Below, one piece after another: positions 33,107-43,934 of a stretch of 64,000 nt of DNA (positions are counted from its first letter, which is position 1; each line of letters starts with the position of its first letter). A model generated the notes under the pieces. The model saw nothing but the letters and a program-made list of their open reading frames with translations. It did no database searches and was not told where the DNA came from. The stretch is taken from positions 90,527,184 to 90,591,183 of the forward strand of contig CM037596.1 of NCBI GenBank assembly GCA_021018995.1, given 5' to 3'. The translations under genes and the position numbers were made by a program. The DNA comes from Chloranthus sessilifolius (taxonomy: Eukaryota > Streptophyta > Magnoliopsida > Chloranthales > Chloranthaceae).

Positions 33107-34626
33107 CTATAGCTTCTTGATATTCTCGAAGAGCGTAGGGTGAAGTACAAGGGTAGCCATCAGTGCTCCCAAGCCTTTCACAACAAACCGCGAGCTGCCT
33201 AAAGCCGTATCTTCCAGTAGCTTCCATCTCTGTATCCTACTGACAAGATGCAATAATAGCGCTGAAGACTTCCTATTGAGAGCATCAGCAACGACGTTTG
33301 CCTTTCCCAGATGGTACTGGATAGAGCAATCATAATCCTTCAAGAACTCCATCCATCGTCGCTACCTCATGTTCAAGTCCTTCTGAGTGAATAGGTACTT
33401 AAGGCTCTGGTGATCGATAAATATATTGAATATTTCATCATAAAGGTAAGGTCTCCAGATCTTCAGGGCAAAGATAACTGCTGCTAACTCGAGATCATGT
33501 GTCGGATAATTTCTTTCATGGTCCTTCAACTAACTAGAACCATATGCAATGACCCACTCATTCTGATTAAGTACACAGCCTAATCCCCCATAAGAAGCAT
33601 CACTGTACACTGCCTGAAGGTATAGCAAGTACCGGCGCTGTAGTCAATCTCTGCTTAAGCTCCTAAAAACTCTTCTCACACTGCTCTGGCCAATCAAATT
33701 TTGCATTCTTTTTCGTCAGCTGTATAAGCAAACCCGATATTTTAGAGAAGCCCTCGACAAATCTCCGATAGTATCCTGTCAGACTAAGGAAACTATGGAC
33801 CTCAATAACCGTTGTTAGCTGCTCCCAGTTCACCATAGAATCAATCTTGGTCGGATCAACAGATATACCGGTCTCAGAGATGACATGGCCTAAGAAGCTG
33901 ACCTAATTAATCCAAAACTCACACTTGCTGAGTTTGGAATATAGATGGTGGTCCCTAGGTGTTTGAAGAGCCACTCGTAGATGTTGTACATGCTTCTCTC
34001 TAGTTTTTGAATAGATGAGGATGTCATCTACGAAAACTACCACTGATTTATCAAGGTGTGACTTGAACACGCGGTTCATCAGATCCATAAACAATGCAGG
34101 TGCATTCGTCAACCCAAATGGCATCACTAAGAACTCATAGTGACCATATCGCGTACGAAACGCAGTCTGGGATATATCTTCCACCTTAATCTTAAGCTGA
34201 TGATAGCCTGACCGCAGATCAATCTTCAAAAAGAACTTTGCACCCTGCAATTGATCAAATAGGTCATCTATGCGCGAAAGTGGATAATAATTCTTAATCG
34301 TCATCTTGTTGAGCAGGCGATAATTGATGCACAGATGCATTGATTCGTCTTTCTTCTTCACAAAGAGTACCGGTGCTCCCCAAAGAGAAACACTCGGTCA
34401 AATAAAGCCTTTATCCAATAGCTCTTGTAGTTGTTCCTTTAACTCTTTCAACTCTACGGGAGCCATTCGATATGGAGCCTTGGACAACGGTTCGGTACTT
34501 GGCGCTAACTCGATCGCGAACTCGATCTCTAGCTCAAGTGGTAATCCAAGTAAATCGTCAGGGAAGAAATCGGGATACTCACAAGCAATCGTGATAAGCG
34601 TAATGTCCTTCTTTTCTTCTTTATGA
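33107..34626 (-). pseudogene. Reverse transcriptase and RNase H of Element 1
   Basis: [52 protein letters not shown] and active site [13 protein letters not shown] (residues 108-120 of the 34361-33903 open stretch), typical of chromoviruses. RT thumb and RNase H follow with stops; the end [18 protein letters not shown] at about 33300 keeps the last RNase H Asp. The upstream region 34626-34398 contains the conserved SKAPYRMAPVELKELKEQLQ. Confidence 0.88.
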
Positions 34627-34639
34627 TCTTGCAAGTAAG

Positions 34640-35091
34640 CAAGATATCCACTGCAACCGTTCCTCATCATCTGAGCAACTCGAATAGCGGAAATAAGTGT
34701 CGCAACGCTTGATTTAACTCCACAAAATAGGAAGGATTTCAGCTTTAGAGGTCGAAATGTCACTATCTTCCGAAGACAGTCCACGCTCGCGTGATATGCT
34801 GACAACCAATCTATCCCGAGAATCACGTCAAACCTTTCATGCTCAGCTTAATCATATTGGTCATTGTCTCGTGTTCATCAATCATTATGATAAGTGACTG
34901 ACACACCGTATACGTGCTCACCGAGCCTCTCGTGGGAACTGACACCGCCGAGATAAATGTAAGGGGTTTGGGAGCAATGCCCAACTTCTCAAAGAAAAGA
35001 GGAGTAATAAATGAGTGAGTAGACTCGGGGTCTATCAATACTCATGCTTCGATTTTACTTGAGTCGCCTTCACGACTCATAAAAAGGGTGC
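34640..35091 (-). pseudogene. Protease of Element 1
   Basis: IDPESTHSFITPLFFEKLG (usual DPGSTHSFI; the active-site Gly is Glu here) and the flap-region partner VILGIDWLSAYHASVDC. A frame break lies between them near 34825. Begins just after the intron-like gap at 35092-35214. Confidence 0.85.
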
Positions 35092-35214
35092 CTTTTATCA
35101 AGAATTTTCATTAGTTATATGCTATGTTTATAGTTTCAAGTTTATCTTTAAAGAAATCATAATTCAAATTAATAGAAACTAATACAATAATTGACATCAG
35201 AACTTTAATGATAC
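35092..35214 (-). other. Intron-like insertion between gag and protease, Element 1 (123 bp)
   Basis: Minus strand: ATCTAAG/GTATCATTAAAG at the donor and TTCTTGATAAAAG/GCACCC at the acceptor, with AT-rich sequence and stops between. Joining restores the usual VI.GTL protease start. Counterpart at 57151-57276. Confidence 0.72.
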
Positions 35215-36530
35215 CTTAGATCACGTCATTCGACGTTTGGGCATCATGTGCAGTCACCGCGTAGGCTCAACCTTGAACTGTAGGTCGTGAAGATTTCTTC
35301 GTAGAAACTGAAGTAGTCCTTCCCTTGTCTTCCTCAGTACAATCCTTGATCATGTGATTGATCTTTCCACACCTGAAGCATCCTCCAGTGTTCCTTCGAC
35401 AATCCTCTGTCCTATGTGGTTTCCCACATCGTGTACATGCTGGAGCTGGAACTAGAGTAATAGATGGTCCATGTGATGATCCTTGAGCCACTGAGGCCCC
35501 ACTCGTAGTGGTGCTCGCAACTCTGAAAGGTTGTACTGGTGAAGAACTCTGTGGTCTCTGATAGGAGGAAGATAAAGGTCCAGAAGTGACAGCCGGTTTG
35601 GAATATGATGTCTAAGTAGGATAGCAAGGAGGTTTCGAGAACCTTGGCTTTTTGTTTGCCTGCTCAGACACACTAGCCCGTCCTTGACCGAACCGGTTTC
35701 TATTATGATGGTCTCTTCTCAGATACTACTTCTGGATCTCTTCTTCAGTAATGAGGGCCTTTGACATGACACCCCCAAAGGTTTCCATCTCCCACATCAC
35801 AACCTTCCCTTGTATATTTGGCCTCAATCCATGTTGAAATTTCTGAGCCCTCATTAATTCAGTGGCCACATGTAGAGGTGTGAATCGTGTAAGCCTATCA
35901 AACTCTGCTCCGTACTCGCGCACAGACATCTCATTCTGTTCCAGTTTAATGAACTAGACATTCCATTGATGATGTATGATCTTTGGAAAATACTGATTGT
36001 TAAACGTCTTCACAAACTTCACCAATGTCCATGGAGTGTTAGGATAGTCCTGCTCTCGTGTCCTGGACACAGATTTCCACTAAGAACTGGCCTCACCCAA
36101 TAACTTGAAGGTTGCCCAACGCACCTTCTCCACATCGGTGCATTACAACACCTCAAAGATCTTCTCCATCTCGTAGAGCCATCCCTCGGTCTCTAATGGA
36201 TTTGTCTGACTCGTGAAGGTAGGAGGCCTCTTCCTCATGAACTCTGCAAAACCTCTAGGCCAATGTCGGGCTACCAGCAACTCTGTCTATTGAGCCATTG
36301 CCGCAGTCTGTTGAGACATATTATTGGCCAAAGCTGCCAATACTTGGTCAGCATTTTCTCCTTCACCTCGACCAGCTCTCAAGGGGTCTGCATTAGGACC
36401 AGACATAAATCTCTCTCTGCCTCGTGAGGTACCTATGCCCTCATCAATCTCGTCGACACAAGCCATTCTAGGTCCTTCTCAACCTCAGCCCCTGCCTCTG
36501 AACCTTGGAGTCAGGCTGATCTGTCATTAT
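35215..36530 (-). pseudogene. Gag of Element 1
   Basis: N-terminal RGRGLR-type basic start (initiator ATG apparently mutated to CTG near 36520), then EIDEGIGTSRGRERFMSGPN, gag core MSVREYGAEFDRLTRFTPLH and MRAQKFQHGLRPNIQGKV. Two zinc knuckles: CTRCGKPHRTEDC and CFRCGKINHMIKDC (about 35420-35345). Several stops. Gag packages the RNA and forms particles. The tandem knuckles are standard for this lineage. Confidence 0.85.
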
Positions 36531-36610
36531 TGAAGAACAATAACAATTGATCAGTATTGATTGTAAAGACAATCATGCCCTTAGTCGCAAGACTCTGAAC
36601 CTAGAGCCAT

Positions 36611-36622
36611 GCTCTAATACCA
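36611..36622 (-). promoter_or_regulatory. PBS of Element 1 (tRNA-iMet)
   Basis: TGGTATTAGAGC two bases after the LTR end TTGTCACA. One mismatch to the tRNA-iMet 3' complement TGGTATCAGAGC seen in Element 2. Confidence 0.9.
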
Positions 36623-36624
36623 AC

Positions 36625-37799
36625 TGTGACAACCCAACTTTTTCAATCCTCATGGTATAGGAAAGGTCGGATTGCCAACTTATTGATTTCTCAATAAGCC
36701 ACATATCAAACAAAAGCTGGCAGCATAACCATAGTTTTAAACAGAAATAAAGCTAAAAAGACTAGAACAACATCTCATACCATATATATATCTCAAAAAG
36801 GAACCAGGAAGAACCACCGGTGATGGCCAATCCAATCACCTAAACAATGGTTCCTAATGAGGGTTCCTCAGAATGATATAAAAAAATATCCAAAACAAGG
36901 CCTTGGGCCCATAAATCAAATTAACTATTCTAAACAAAAAAAAGTACCAAAAAGGCAAATCTAGATCAAGGAAAGAACTCCTCTGCTGGGATCTCTGGCT
37001 CCTCCTCAAGGATGTAGTTAGAGTCCTCTAGATCAATATCGTCGGAGCCTAAGTCAGTCTCAGCACCTGTGACGTATAGTCGGGGTGAGCTAACATCGAA
37101 GCTCAATAGAGGAAACGTAGTTATTCACATTTTATCACAAGTAATGATTTTCAAAGACAAAAATCGGATCAATTATGGTTTTCAAAAGATGCTTCGATTA
37201 CTAAGTTCCAATTCTAAAATAGTATGTCAAAAGAGAATTTTAATCAAGTCTAATGTTCTTATCGTTTCAATTTCTGATATCATGCATGCTTCTTATCTTA
37301 AACTTATAACTTAATTTTATCTCCCAAATTAATATATCATGAGAGCAAAAGTATCACCAATGGGAAACCCTACTAACCATCGTCGTTCAATGAACCCTTT
37401 TTCTGAAAGTGCAACAAGCCCCTGCGTTATGAGGAAAGCTTGTGCTAGGCTGAATTACCGTCAACACGGTTGTTAGAATTTAGGGTTTCGTTCTAATTAA
37501 CCTCAAATCAAATACATATACTAAACATATCAAATTTCATGTAATTAATACATTTTTCAAATCTCATAGTTCTAACATATTTCAAATTCAAAGGTGAGGT
37601 TTGGATGTTCTAATGTTTCAAAGTCATATTTTATTTCAAATTTTCAGAGTTCACATAATCTTGCTGTATTCTCAAAAATTCAGAATTTATGCCTGAAAAT
37701 GGATTAACCAATACTTCGAATAAAATGCAATAAGTTTTAAGTTTCCCCTACCTTGACTTTGGATTGGTCTAAGTTCTCACAAAGAGGTCGTCACAGTGA
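36625..37799 (-). repeat. 5' LTR of Element 1, truncated
   Basis: Aligns with 8186 to about 9360 of the 3' LTR. The alignment breaks at GTCACAGTGAC where the partner continues GTGGACTCTTTC. The lost part includes the U3 promoter. Tat-B internal sequence follows directly, so the end was removed by deletion or recombination. Confidence 0.85.
36966..37109 (-). CDS. LTR-embedded acidic reading frame, copy B
   Basis: Same 47-codon frame as copy A, open throughout: LLSFDVSSPRLYVTGAE at the start, EEEPEIPAEEFFP-stop at the end. Differences from copy A are mostly conservative or silent. Confidence 0.45.
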   Translation of the reverse strand, partial: LLSFDVSSPRLYVTGAETDLGSDDIDLEDSNYILEEEPEIPAEEFFP

Positions 37800-38248
37800 C
37801 TCATCCAGCATGAAACTAAAGAAAGGAAGAACCCCAAGTCTCATCGTGACATCACGTCTCTGTAGACACCCAAATTTGGCCCAAGGCCCGATCGAAACAC
37901 CTTTAGAGAGAGGTGAAATTCTGAGCTTTTGATGGCATGTATGAAACCCTTAGGAATCACCCTAAACCCTTAAGAATCACCCAAGATCCCTTAGGAATCT
38001 ACCCCGAACCTTTAAAAACCAATCCCGACCCTTAGAACCCATTCCGAACCCTAAACCTAACCTTCCCGGGCAATAGATGAAGAGTGGTGCACCAGGACTA
38101 GCTAAGGTCTTCTACTGATATCAAATCATATACCATTAGAAAAAGCACTTCTCCAGCTTTCCAACGAGCTAAGAATCACCTCAATCGGAGTTGTATATCA
38201 AAAGTTATGACCATTTGAAAATCGGTCTTTTTTGGAGGGATTTTTGCC

Positions 38249-38424
38249 TGTGCAACTAATAGTTGCGCCAAGCCATTTCCCCCTGAATTTGCCTGGCGCA
38301 ACTAATAGTTGCACCAGGCCTTTTTCCCCCAGAAATGGCGTGGGCCCCACCCTCGCGAGCCAACTTCCCAACTACTGTCAGATCGCTTTATCAGATTTGC
38401 TTGGCAACTATTAGTTGCGCCAGC
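38249..38424. other. Three palindromes in the solo LTR U3
   Basis: Palindromes at about 38250-38268, 38291-38319 and 38403-38422, with arms GGCGCAACTA / TAGTTGCGCC (or one change). They are at the place where Element 3's LTRs have GTATATA-type palindromes. Confidence 0.9.
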
Positions 38425-38690
38425 ATATGAACAAGAATCGCTAGATTTTGCCTCAAGGTTTGACTTGTTAACCACCTCAACCTTTGGGGTGTGTTTTGAT
38501 AGTTCTGTTCCACCCATTCCTTACCTATTTGCAACCCTTCAAGTGGCTTAAAGCCTCACCCATCATCTACCATTGGAGGACCTTCTCACACCTTTCAAAG
38601 CTCCAAAAACCTTAGGAAACCTTAGATGTTAGATTACCTAATTCCTAATCTTGATTAGCATCTAAACACTTTCCTAATCCACCCTTTTCC

Positions 38691-38698
38691 TATAAATA
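38691..38698 (+). promoter_or_regulatory. TATA box in solo LTR
   Basis: TATAAATA followed by GAGCCCCCC, at the same place as in the LTRs of Element 3. Confidence 0.75.
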
Positions 38699-39340
38699 GA
38701 GCCCCCCTCCCCTTGGCTTAAAGGTTGAGAATTTTACTTAAGAGAGAAAGAGCTCTGAGTGAGAAGTTCTTCCTCCCTTTGGTGCACTATTTTCCCTCAA
38801 ATTTTTAGAATTCCAAAAACTCTTCCAAGCTTGTTCTTACATCAAAAACCCATAGCCTAGGTGTGTGTGATCCCGTAGCCTCCCTTAGCTAGTAAGCCTT
38901 AGTGGTTAGAACCCGTTTTTCTACCATTCAAGCCTTCAAAAGCTCCTCAAAGCAAGCCACGCAAGGCTCTCCTACGGTGCTACAAGGGCCCGAGGGTTCC
39001 GGCTCTCCCCTTTCCTCACCTATCTCTTTTCGGCATTCCCTACCCTCTCATTTGTGCCGTTACACCGCCGAATTTTCGGTAGGAGCGAAGGGGCACAAAT
39101 AGCATTGGAGGCCCATTTGGGCAAGAGGGAACCATTTTCTTTTCTTTTATTCTATTTTATTTTTGGCCATTAGTAGAGACCGCGTTAAGCGGGTTGATCG
39201 GGTGCCTAACACCTTTCCAATCAATAACCGCAGCCCCTACCCAAGAGCCTTTGGTGTGGACCGGATTCAGAGTTATATTTTTTAGCACTTCAGTGCTCAT
39301 AAAAATGAACTAGGTATCCTGGGGCACCGAAAGCTCCGGG

Positions 39341-39350
39341 TGGCGACTCT
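39341..39350 (+). other. PBS-like decamer inside LTR end
   Basis: TGGCGACTCT, identical to the first ten bases of Element 3's PBS, but 60 bases inside the LTR. Also at 12742-12751 (reverse). Confidence 0.7.
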
Positions 39351-40772
39351 ATATTTTTGTTAGAGAGCGCATCGTCGCGACAGGACCGCCCTGGTTCCCA
39401 CGGTTGCACAGTCTCCAAGACAAGACGTCCCACCAGGACTAACCAAGCTCTGCCACAGCGGACATGAGGAAAGGAGAAGAATCCTCATGTCCCATCGCAG
39501 CATCACTCCAACAACCCATCAATCCCATTACGAACTACACAAGCTATGCACAATTCTGGTAAGTATCACCCCCAGGTAAGTACTACTTGCTTTTCAATTA
39601 CTCGATATTGCTTATAAATATAGCTAGCTACGATTAAGTCAAAATGTTTTCAAAAACTCGTCTCTCTCGACTCGCAAATCACTATAGTCCTCCCATAAGA
39701 GACAATCATCAGTATTCGCCGAGAAGGTTAGACAGAGCATCCGGCATGCCAAGTGTCGTCTTCACAACCACACAAATGGTCGGGTCCACATCCGGCATGC
39801 CAAGTGCAACATCTCGAAAGCCACGTTTTCCGTCGATTTACCACCGAATTGATCTTAAGTTAAATTTCCTAAAATATCAAATTTTTAAAACCCCTTTCTT
39901 ACTTCCAAACAAAAATCTTTTACTTTCAAAAAAGAAAAAAAAAAGAAGAAACAACACGAAAAAAAACCCTCTCACCTCTTACTTCTAAACTAAAAATCTT
40001 ACTCCCCAAACCCCAAAAAAAAATTATCCTGAAACAATAAAAACATAAAGAAAAAGCAAAAGATATACAAAGAGACCCTTTTACCTGTCAAAATTCACTT
40101 TAAATGCCAACCCAATTACGAGCCCAAACCGGCCATTCCCCCAGAAAACTAAACACTGAGTATATTTAATCTAAGAACTTACAAACGCCTATTGGAAAAG
40201 GAATGCCTAACGTGCATTGGTGTGAGCAATGACGTGCCCGGCCTGACATGATTTGAGAAAGCCTTCGACATTATTTTACATTGTATTATTATTGGTCCCT
40301 GGACCTATTTATGGACATTTGTATAACGCTCCCCGGTACCTCAACTGCATCATATCCCTCTGTTTGACTACCCCTTGCAGCAGGTCATGACATGTGGCGG
40401 GATGTCCCTTGCACCCACAGATTAGGATATGGTGATTCTCTTTTCCTTTGATCACTGCGCGCAGTCGTGCATGCGACGGATGCCCTTGCACCACGGAATA
40501 GGATACACCGATTTCCCCATCGATCGTTTATGATAATGGTCGCGATCACGCTGACGGATCGCTCCTGGGCATCCACGGCATGGAATACGCCTTTCGACAA
40601 CTTCCACTGAGCCCCCAAATGCTCCATTTTAGCTTGCACTGATAGATAAGAAAGCCAAGCATGTCATGTCAGTATCCCCAGTTCACATTTGTGAATTCCC
40701 AAGAGTAACGAGAAGACACCTCTAATGAGGGGTGTCTACTTCTTCGATGCGTTCTTACTTCCCAAGAGTACG

Positions 40773-40787
40773 CCGAAGAGGGGCATC
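40773..40787 (+). promoter_or_regulatory. Polypurine tract, second Tat-B element
   Basis: CCGAAGAGGGGCATC followed by TGTAGACACC, identical to 621-635. Confidence 0.88.
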
Positions 40788-40856
40788 TGTAGACACCACC
40801 ATTTTTCCCTCTCGAAATATATAAATCTATTCAATCAACCTTTGACCTCGTAACCC

Positions 40857-41345
40857 TAATCGGGACCATATGTTGAAACAATAGTATATGGTTGGACATA
40901 GGCTGAAACAATAGCTCTGTGGCTCAGGCCCCATCACCCTAACGCGGAGACCATGCACTGAAACAATAGTATATGGCTGAACACAGGCTGAAATAATAGC
41001 TTTGTGGCTCAGGTCCCAACGTAGGGAGACTATATACTGAAACAATAGTATATAGTCGAAATGCGGACCGAAACAATAGTCTTGCATTTCAGACCCCTGT
41101 GCCCTCATATTGGGACCGTTTACTAAAATAATAGTATATGGCTGGACACAGGCTGAAATAATAGCTCTGTGGCTTAGGCCCCATAACCCTAACACGAGGA
41201 TCATACACTGAAACAATAGTGCATGGCTGAATACAGGCTAAAACAATAGCTCTCTGGCTCAGATCCCAACATAGGGAGACTATATACTGAAATAATAGTA
41301 TATAGTCGGAATGCAGGCTGAAATAATAGTCTAGCATTTAAGACC
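40857..41345. other. Array of 12 hairpins with a common loop
   Basis: Twelve units with loop TGAAACAATAG or close variants (GAAATAATAG, AAAACAATAG), each flanked by inverted arms. Best cases: GACTATATACT / AGTATATAGTC at 41028-41057 and again at 41278-41307 (11 of 11 pairs). Organised as two higher-order copies of about 240 bp. Confidence 0.88.
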
Positions 41346-42539
41346 TAACCCGGACTCGGACGACCCAAAATTACGCGCCGAAAACCACGCGCGTAATTCT
41401 ATTGCATGCGAAACCACACTCACACGTGCAATCAGTCTGCCTTTCAGACTAGACTTCCTTTCACAGACCACCTCGAGACTCGATCATGCACCTCACATGT
41501 GACGCACGATCAGATTGAGTGCCCGACCACCGGCGCGCAATTGGCCTACGCTCGACCTGGTCTTACAGTCCTTGACCCCTAAGTTTCCTCGATTAAACGC
41601 TTTGAAAGAGGCACATAATCAGATTGAGCACTCCACAATGGGCGTGCAATTAGTCCTAACACTATTAGAACTAGGAAACTCGCTGAGCAAGTCAGCCGGT
41701 CGCTCACTGAGTCGGTGACTGACTCAAAGCAATTAAGCATCAGGAGACCAGCACGCAATCCAGTTAAATGCCTAAAACATGGCATTTAATTGGAGAAAAA
41801 CCTATAAAATATTTTTTTCTAATTCGCCCTGAGAGGCTGGCAATTTTGAGAGAGAACGAATATTTTTGGGATTTCGAAACCAGAGAACTCCGAGAACGAA
41901 CACAGAGCAACCTAGTCATGATTTCGAGATTTAAGCTTCGAATCTTTGAGATTCCTCTCCGCAGCCTCGACCTTAGGTAAATATCTGATTTTTAAATTCC
42001 AACCGTAGTTCTTAGTCTCTAGATTTAGGAATTTTTTTAGCCTTAATCATTCAGTTTTAGACCATAGCACCCTTTTTTTAGACCGTAATCTTTTCTATCT
42101 GGTTCTAGTTCTCCATTTCTAGAACCAATCCTTAATCTGACGGTCTAATTTACCGACCCTAGGCTTTAATTCCATTCTAAAATCTTAATTTCTAGTCCTA
42201 TCATTAATCTCTGGTCCTTAATCATATGGTCTGATTTTCTGATTTCAGACCCAAATTCAGTCCTAGAATTTAAATTTTACTTTTAATTTCTTAATTCAAT
42301 ACTTTTAAAATCCTAAATATTAACTTAGTTTCTAAAATTCTAGTTTCTTAATTTAATTCACAATTATAATCCCGAAATTAACTCCAAAAATCCAAAAATG
42401 CAAAAATATAATATTATAGTCCAAAATCCAATTTGCTTTAATCTCAGCCACCTGATTTGCCCAAGGGAGCTTATGGAGGGTACTCGGGAACGAGGCCAAT
42501 CCTCCTTAGTGAGCCCAAAACCCCTTTTTTTTAGAATTA

Positions 42540-43260
42540 TTTTATTGCTTTAATTAGGATTAGAAAATCAATTCCGTAACTTTTTCTTAGCATTTTAGTA
42601 TAATTAATTTACATGCTTTATGTTAATTAGATCCTTAAAGTAATTGCTTTGACTAGAACTCTAATAAAATTAGTTCCTTATTTTAATTAGATTTCAGTAT
42701 GGTTAATTCCCTTTTCTATTATTACAATTTTAGTATCATTAATTCATTGCTTTGATTATAATTCTAGAAAAAATCAGTTCCTTTATTTTAATTGGATTTT
42801 AGCATAGATAATTCATTGCTTTAATTAGAATCTCAAGATAATTAATTTCTCGCTCTGATCATAATTCTAGTAAAATTAGTTTCTTTATTTTAATTAGAGT
42901 TTTAGTAGAATTAGTTCTCTATTCTAATTAGAATTCCAGTAGGACTATTATATTTGCTCCAGTTAGAATTCCCATACAATTAGTATACTTGCTCTACCTA
43001 AAAATTCCAGTATAATTAGCATGCTTGATTTAATTAGAGTTTCATTAAAATTAATACATTTGCATTCTTAGTACAATTAGGAGACTGATATCAATTGAAC
43101 TTTTAGTAGTATCAGGACACTAAATTAATTGGAATTCTAATAAGATTAGGAAACTACATTAATTAGACTCCTAATAGAATTATAATATTGGATTAAATCA
43201 ACTTAACAAATTCCCACACAACTAAACTCACAATAGAATTAGAAAATCTAAACTGATTAG
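42540..43260. repeat. Degenerate AATTAGAATT-type repeat in Tat-B LTR
   Basis: Irregular repeats of TTTAATTAGAATTCTAGTA and ATTAGTTCATTGCTTT-like units. Also present at 46340-47030, absent from the LTR at 636. Confidence 0.75.
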
Positions 43261-43579
43261 AACTACAACAATAATGGGAAAGAAAAGGAAAGCTAAACTA
43301 CCTAAATTATAAGAAGAGCCATAGCTGCTGACGTTCGCAGGCGGACAATTTAGTAAAGAAGTAACCTACACCCACTCTAAAGTGTGATCATTGACGTATT
43401 GTAGCGTTGTTAAATATCTGCAGCCGACGATCGCAACAAATTAGGAATCTTCCTACAAAACCCTTTCTTTTACTTTACCTCCACTATTCTAACGCCGCAT
43501 TGCTAGAGTCCACTTGGACAAAATTTGGCCACTGATTCAACGGGGATAGAGAGGAACCCAGAAAAAGCGTGCACCAACA

Positions 43580-43920
43580 GGTTCTTGGCAAGACGGGACT
43601 CTGTTGTAACCTGAAGGCAAATTCGCTGGGAACCCAATTGCATCTTCGTTTATCTGACGAAGTGGGGGCATCTATTTTCTTTAAGATAGCGTAGTGAACT
43701 ACGTGCCTCGGAGCTATTTTCAACACTATTTTTTTCAACAATTTAAAGACAAATCATTCTAATGGCATAGAGCATAAAGTTCATGAATCAAGATCTCATC
43801 AAACTTGGCCGATTCGGCAGTCAAATTTCAAAATATGGTAGTAAAATGTGTAATTTATCTTTGATAATTCAAGATTGGTTACGTCCTTACTTTATCATGT
43901 CAACAAATTTCTATAGCATA
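43580..43920. other. Spacer right of Tat-B LTR
   Basis: No gene. A GACTCTGTTG block (about 43607) and GAAGTGGGGGCATCT (about 43660) look like a degenerate Tat PBS and PPT brought close together, possibly a large internal deletion. Otherwise AT-rich. Confidence 0.35.
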
Positions 43921-43934
43921 AACAGCGGGAAGTA

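Larger units (their letters stand above)
8186..37799 (-). mobile_element. Element 1: Tekay-like chromovirus, split by Element 3
   Basis: Minus-strand Ty3/gypsy element with 3' LTR at left (8186-10385) and a truncated 5' LTR at right (36625-37799). It is interrupted by the complete Element 3 (12682-31135). Removing the insertion restores the order seen in Element 2: LTR, PBS, gag, protease, RT, RNase H, integrase, chromodomain, spacer, extra ORF, PPT, LTR. Net remaining length is about 11.2 kb against 12.2 kb for Element 2, the difference being the lost end of the 5' LTR. Left flank is ATTTG; the right TSD is lost. All ORFs carry stops, so it is non-functional. Confidence 0.85.
37861..39410 (+). 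repeat. Tat-A solo LTR with perfect TSD
   Basis: TGTAGACACCCAAATTTGG ... GGTTGCACA, 1550 bp, flanked by GTCTC (37856-37860) and GTCTC (39411-39415). Same family as the LTRs of Element 3: shared ATAACTTTTGA-type block, TATAAATAGAGCC and the GGTGGCGACTCT near the end. No internal region is attached, so it arose by LTR-LTR recombination. Confidence 0.95.
37800..40787 (+). mobile_element. 3' internal region of a second Tat-B element, host of the solo LTR
   Basis: Excluding 37861-39410. 37801-37860 and 39416-39540 contain a repeated block (GAAAGGAAGAACCCC / GAAAGGAGAAGAATCC followed by TCTCATCG or CCCATCGC), probably a tandem repeat of the 3' region. 39830-40787 matches 1-635, including the terminal PPT (40773-40787). 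No coding domain seen; the frame at 39644-39988 is not conserved in the first copy. Confidence 0.7.
40788..43579 (+). repeat. 3' LTR of second Tat-B element (2.79 kb)
   Basis: TGTAGACACCACC ... GCACCAACA. TATA at 41803-41810. Much longer than the related LTR at 636 because of the hairpin array (40857-41345) and a degenerate AATTAG-rich block (42540-43260). Following base context GGTTC could be one TSD copy; the other is lost with the 5' end. Confidence 0.88.

Noticed and set aside
36324..36533. Plus-strand frames opposite gag of Elements 1 and 2 (also 58383-58595)
   Set aside because: Antisense shadows of the conserved gag N-terminus.
39644..39988. 114-codon plus-strand frame
   Set aside because: Not conserved in the homologous Tat-B tail at 1-635; Lys-rich end comes from an A-rich run.
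43600..43680. PBS-like and PPT-like motifs 60 bases apart
   Set aside because: Too degenerate to claim a collapsed Tat element; noted only as a possibility.
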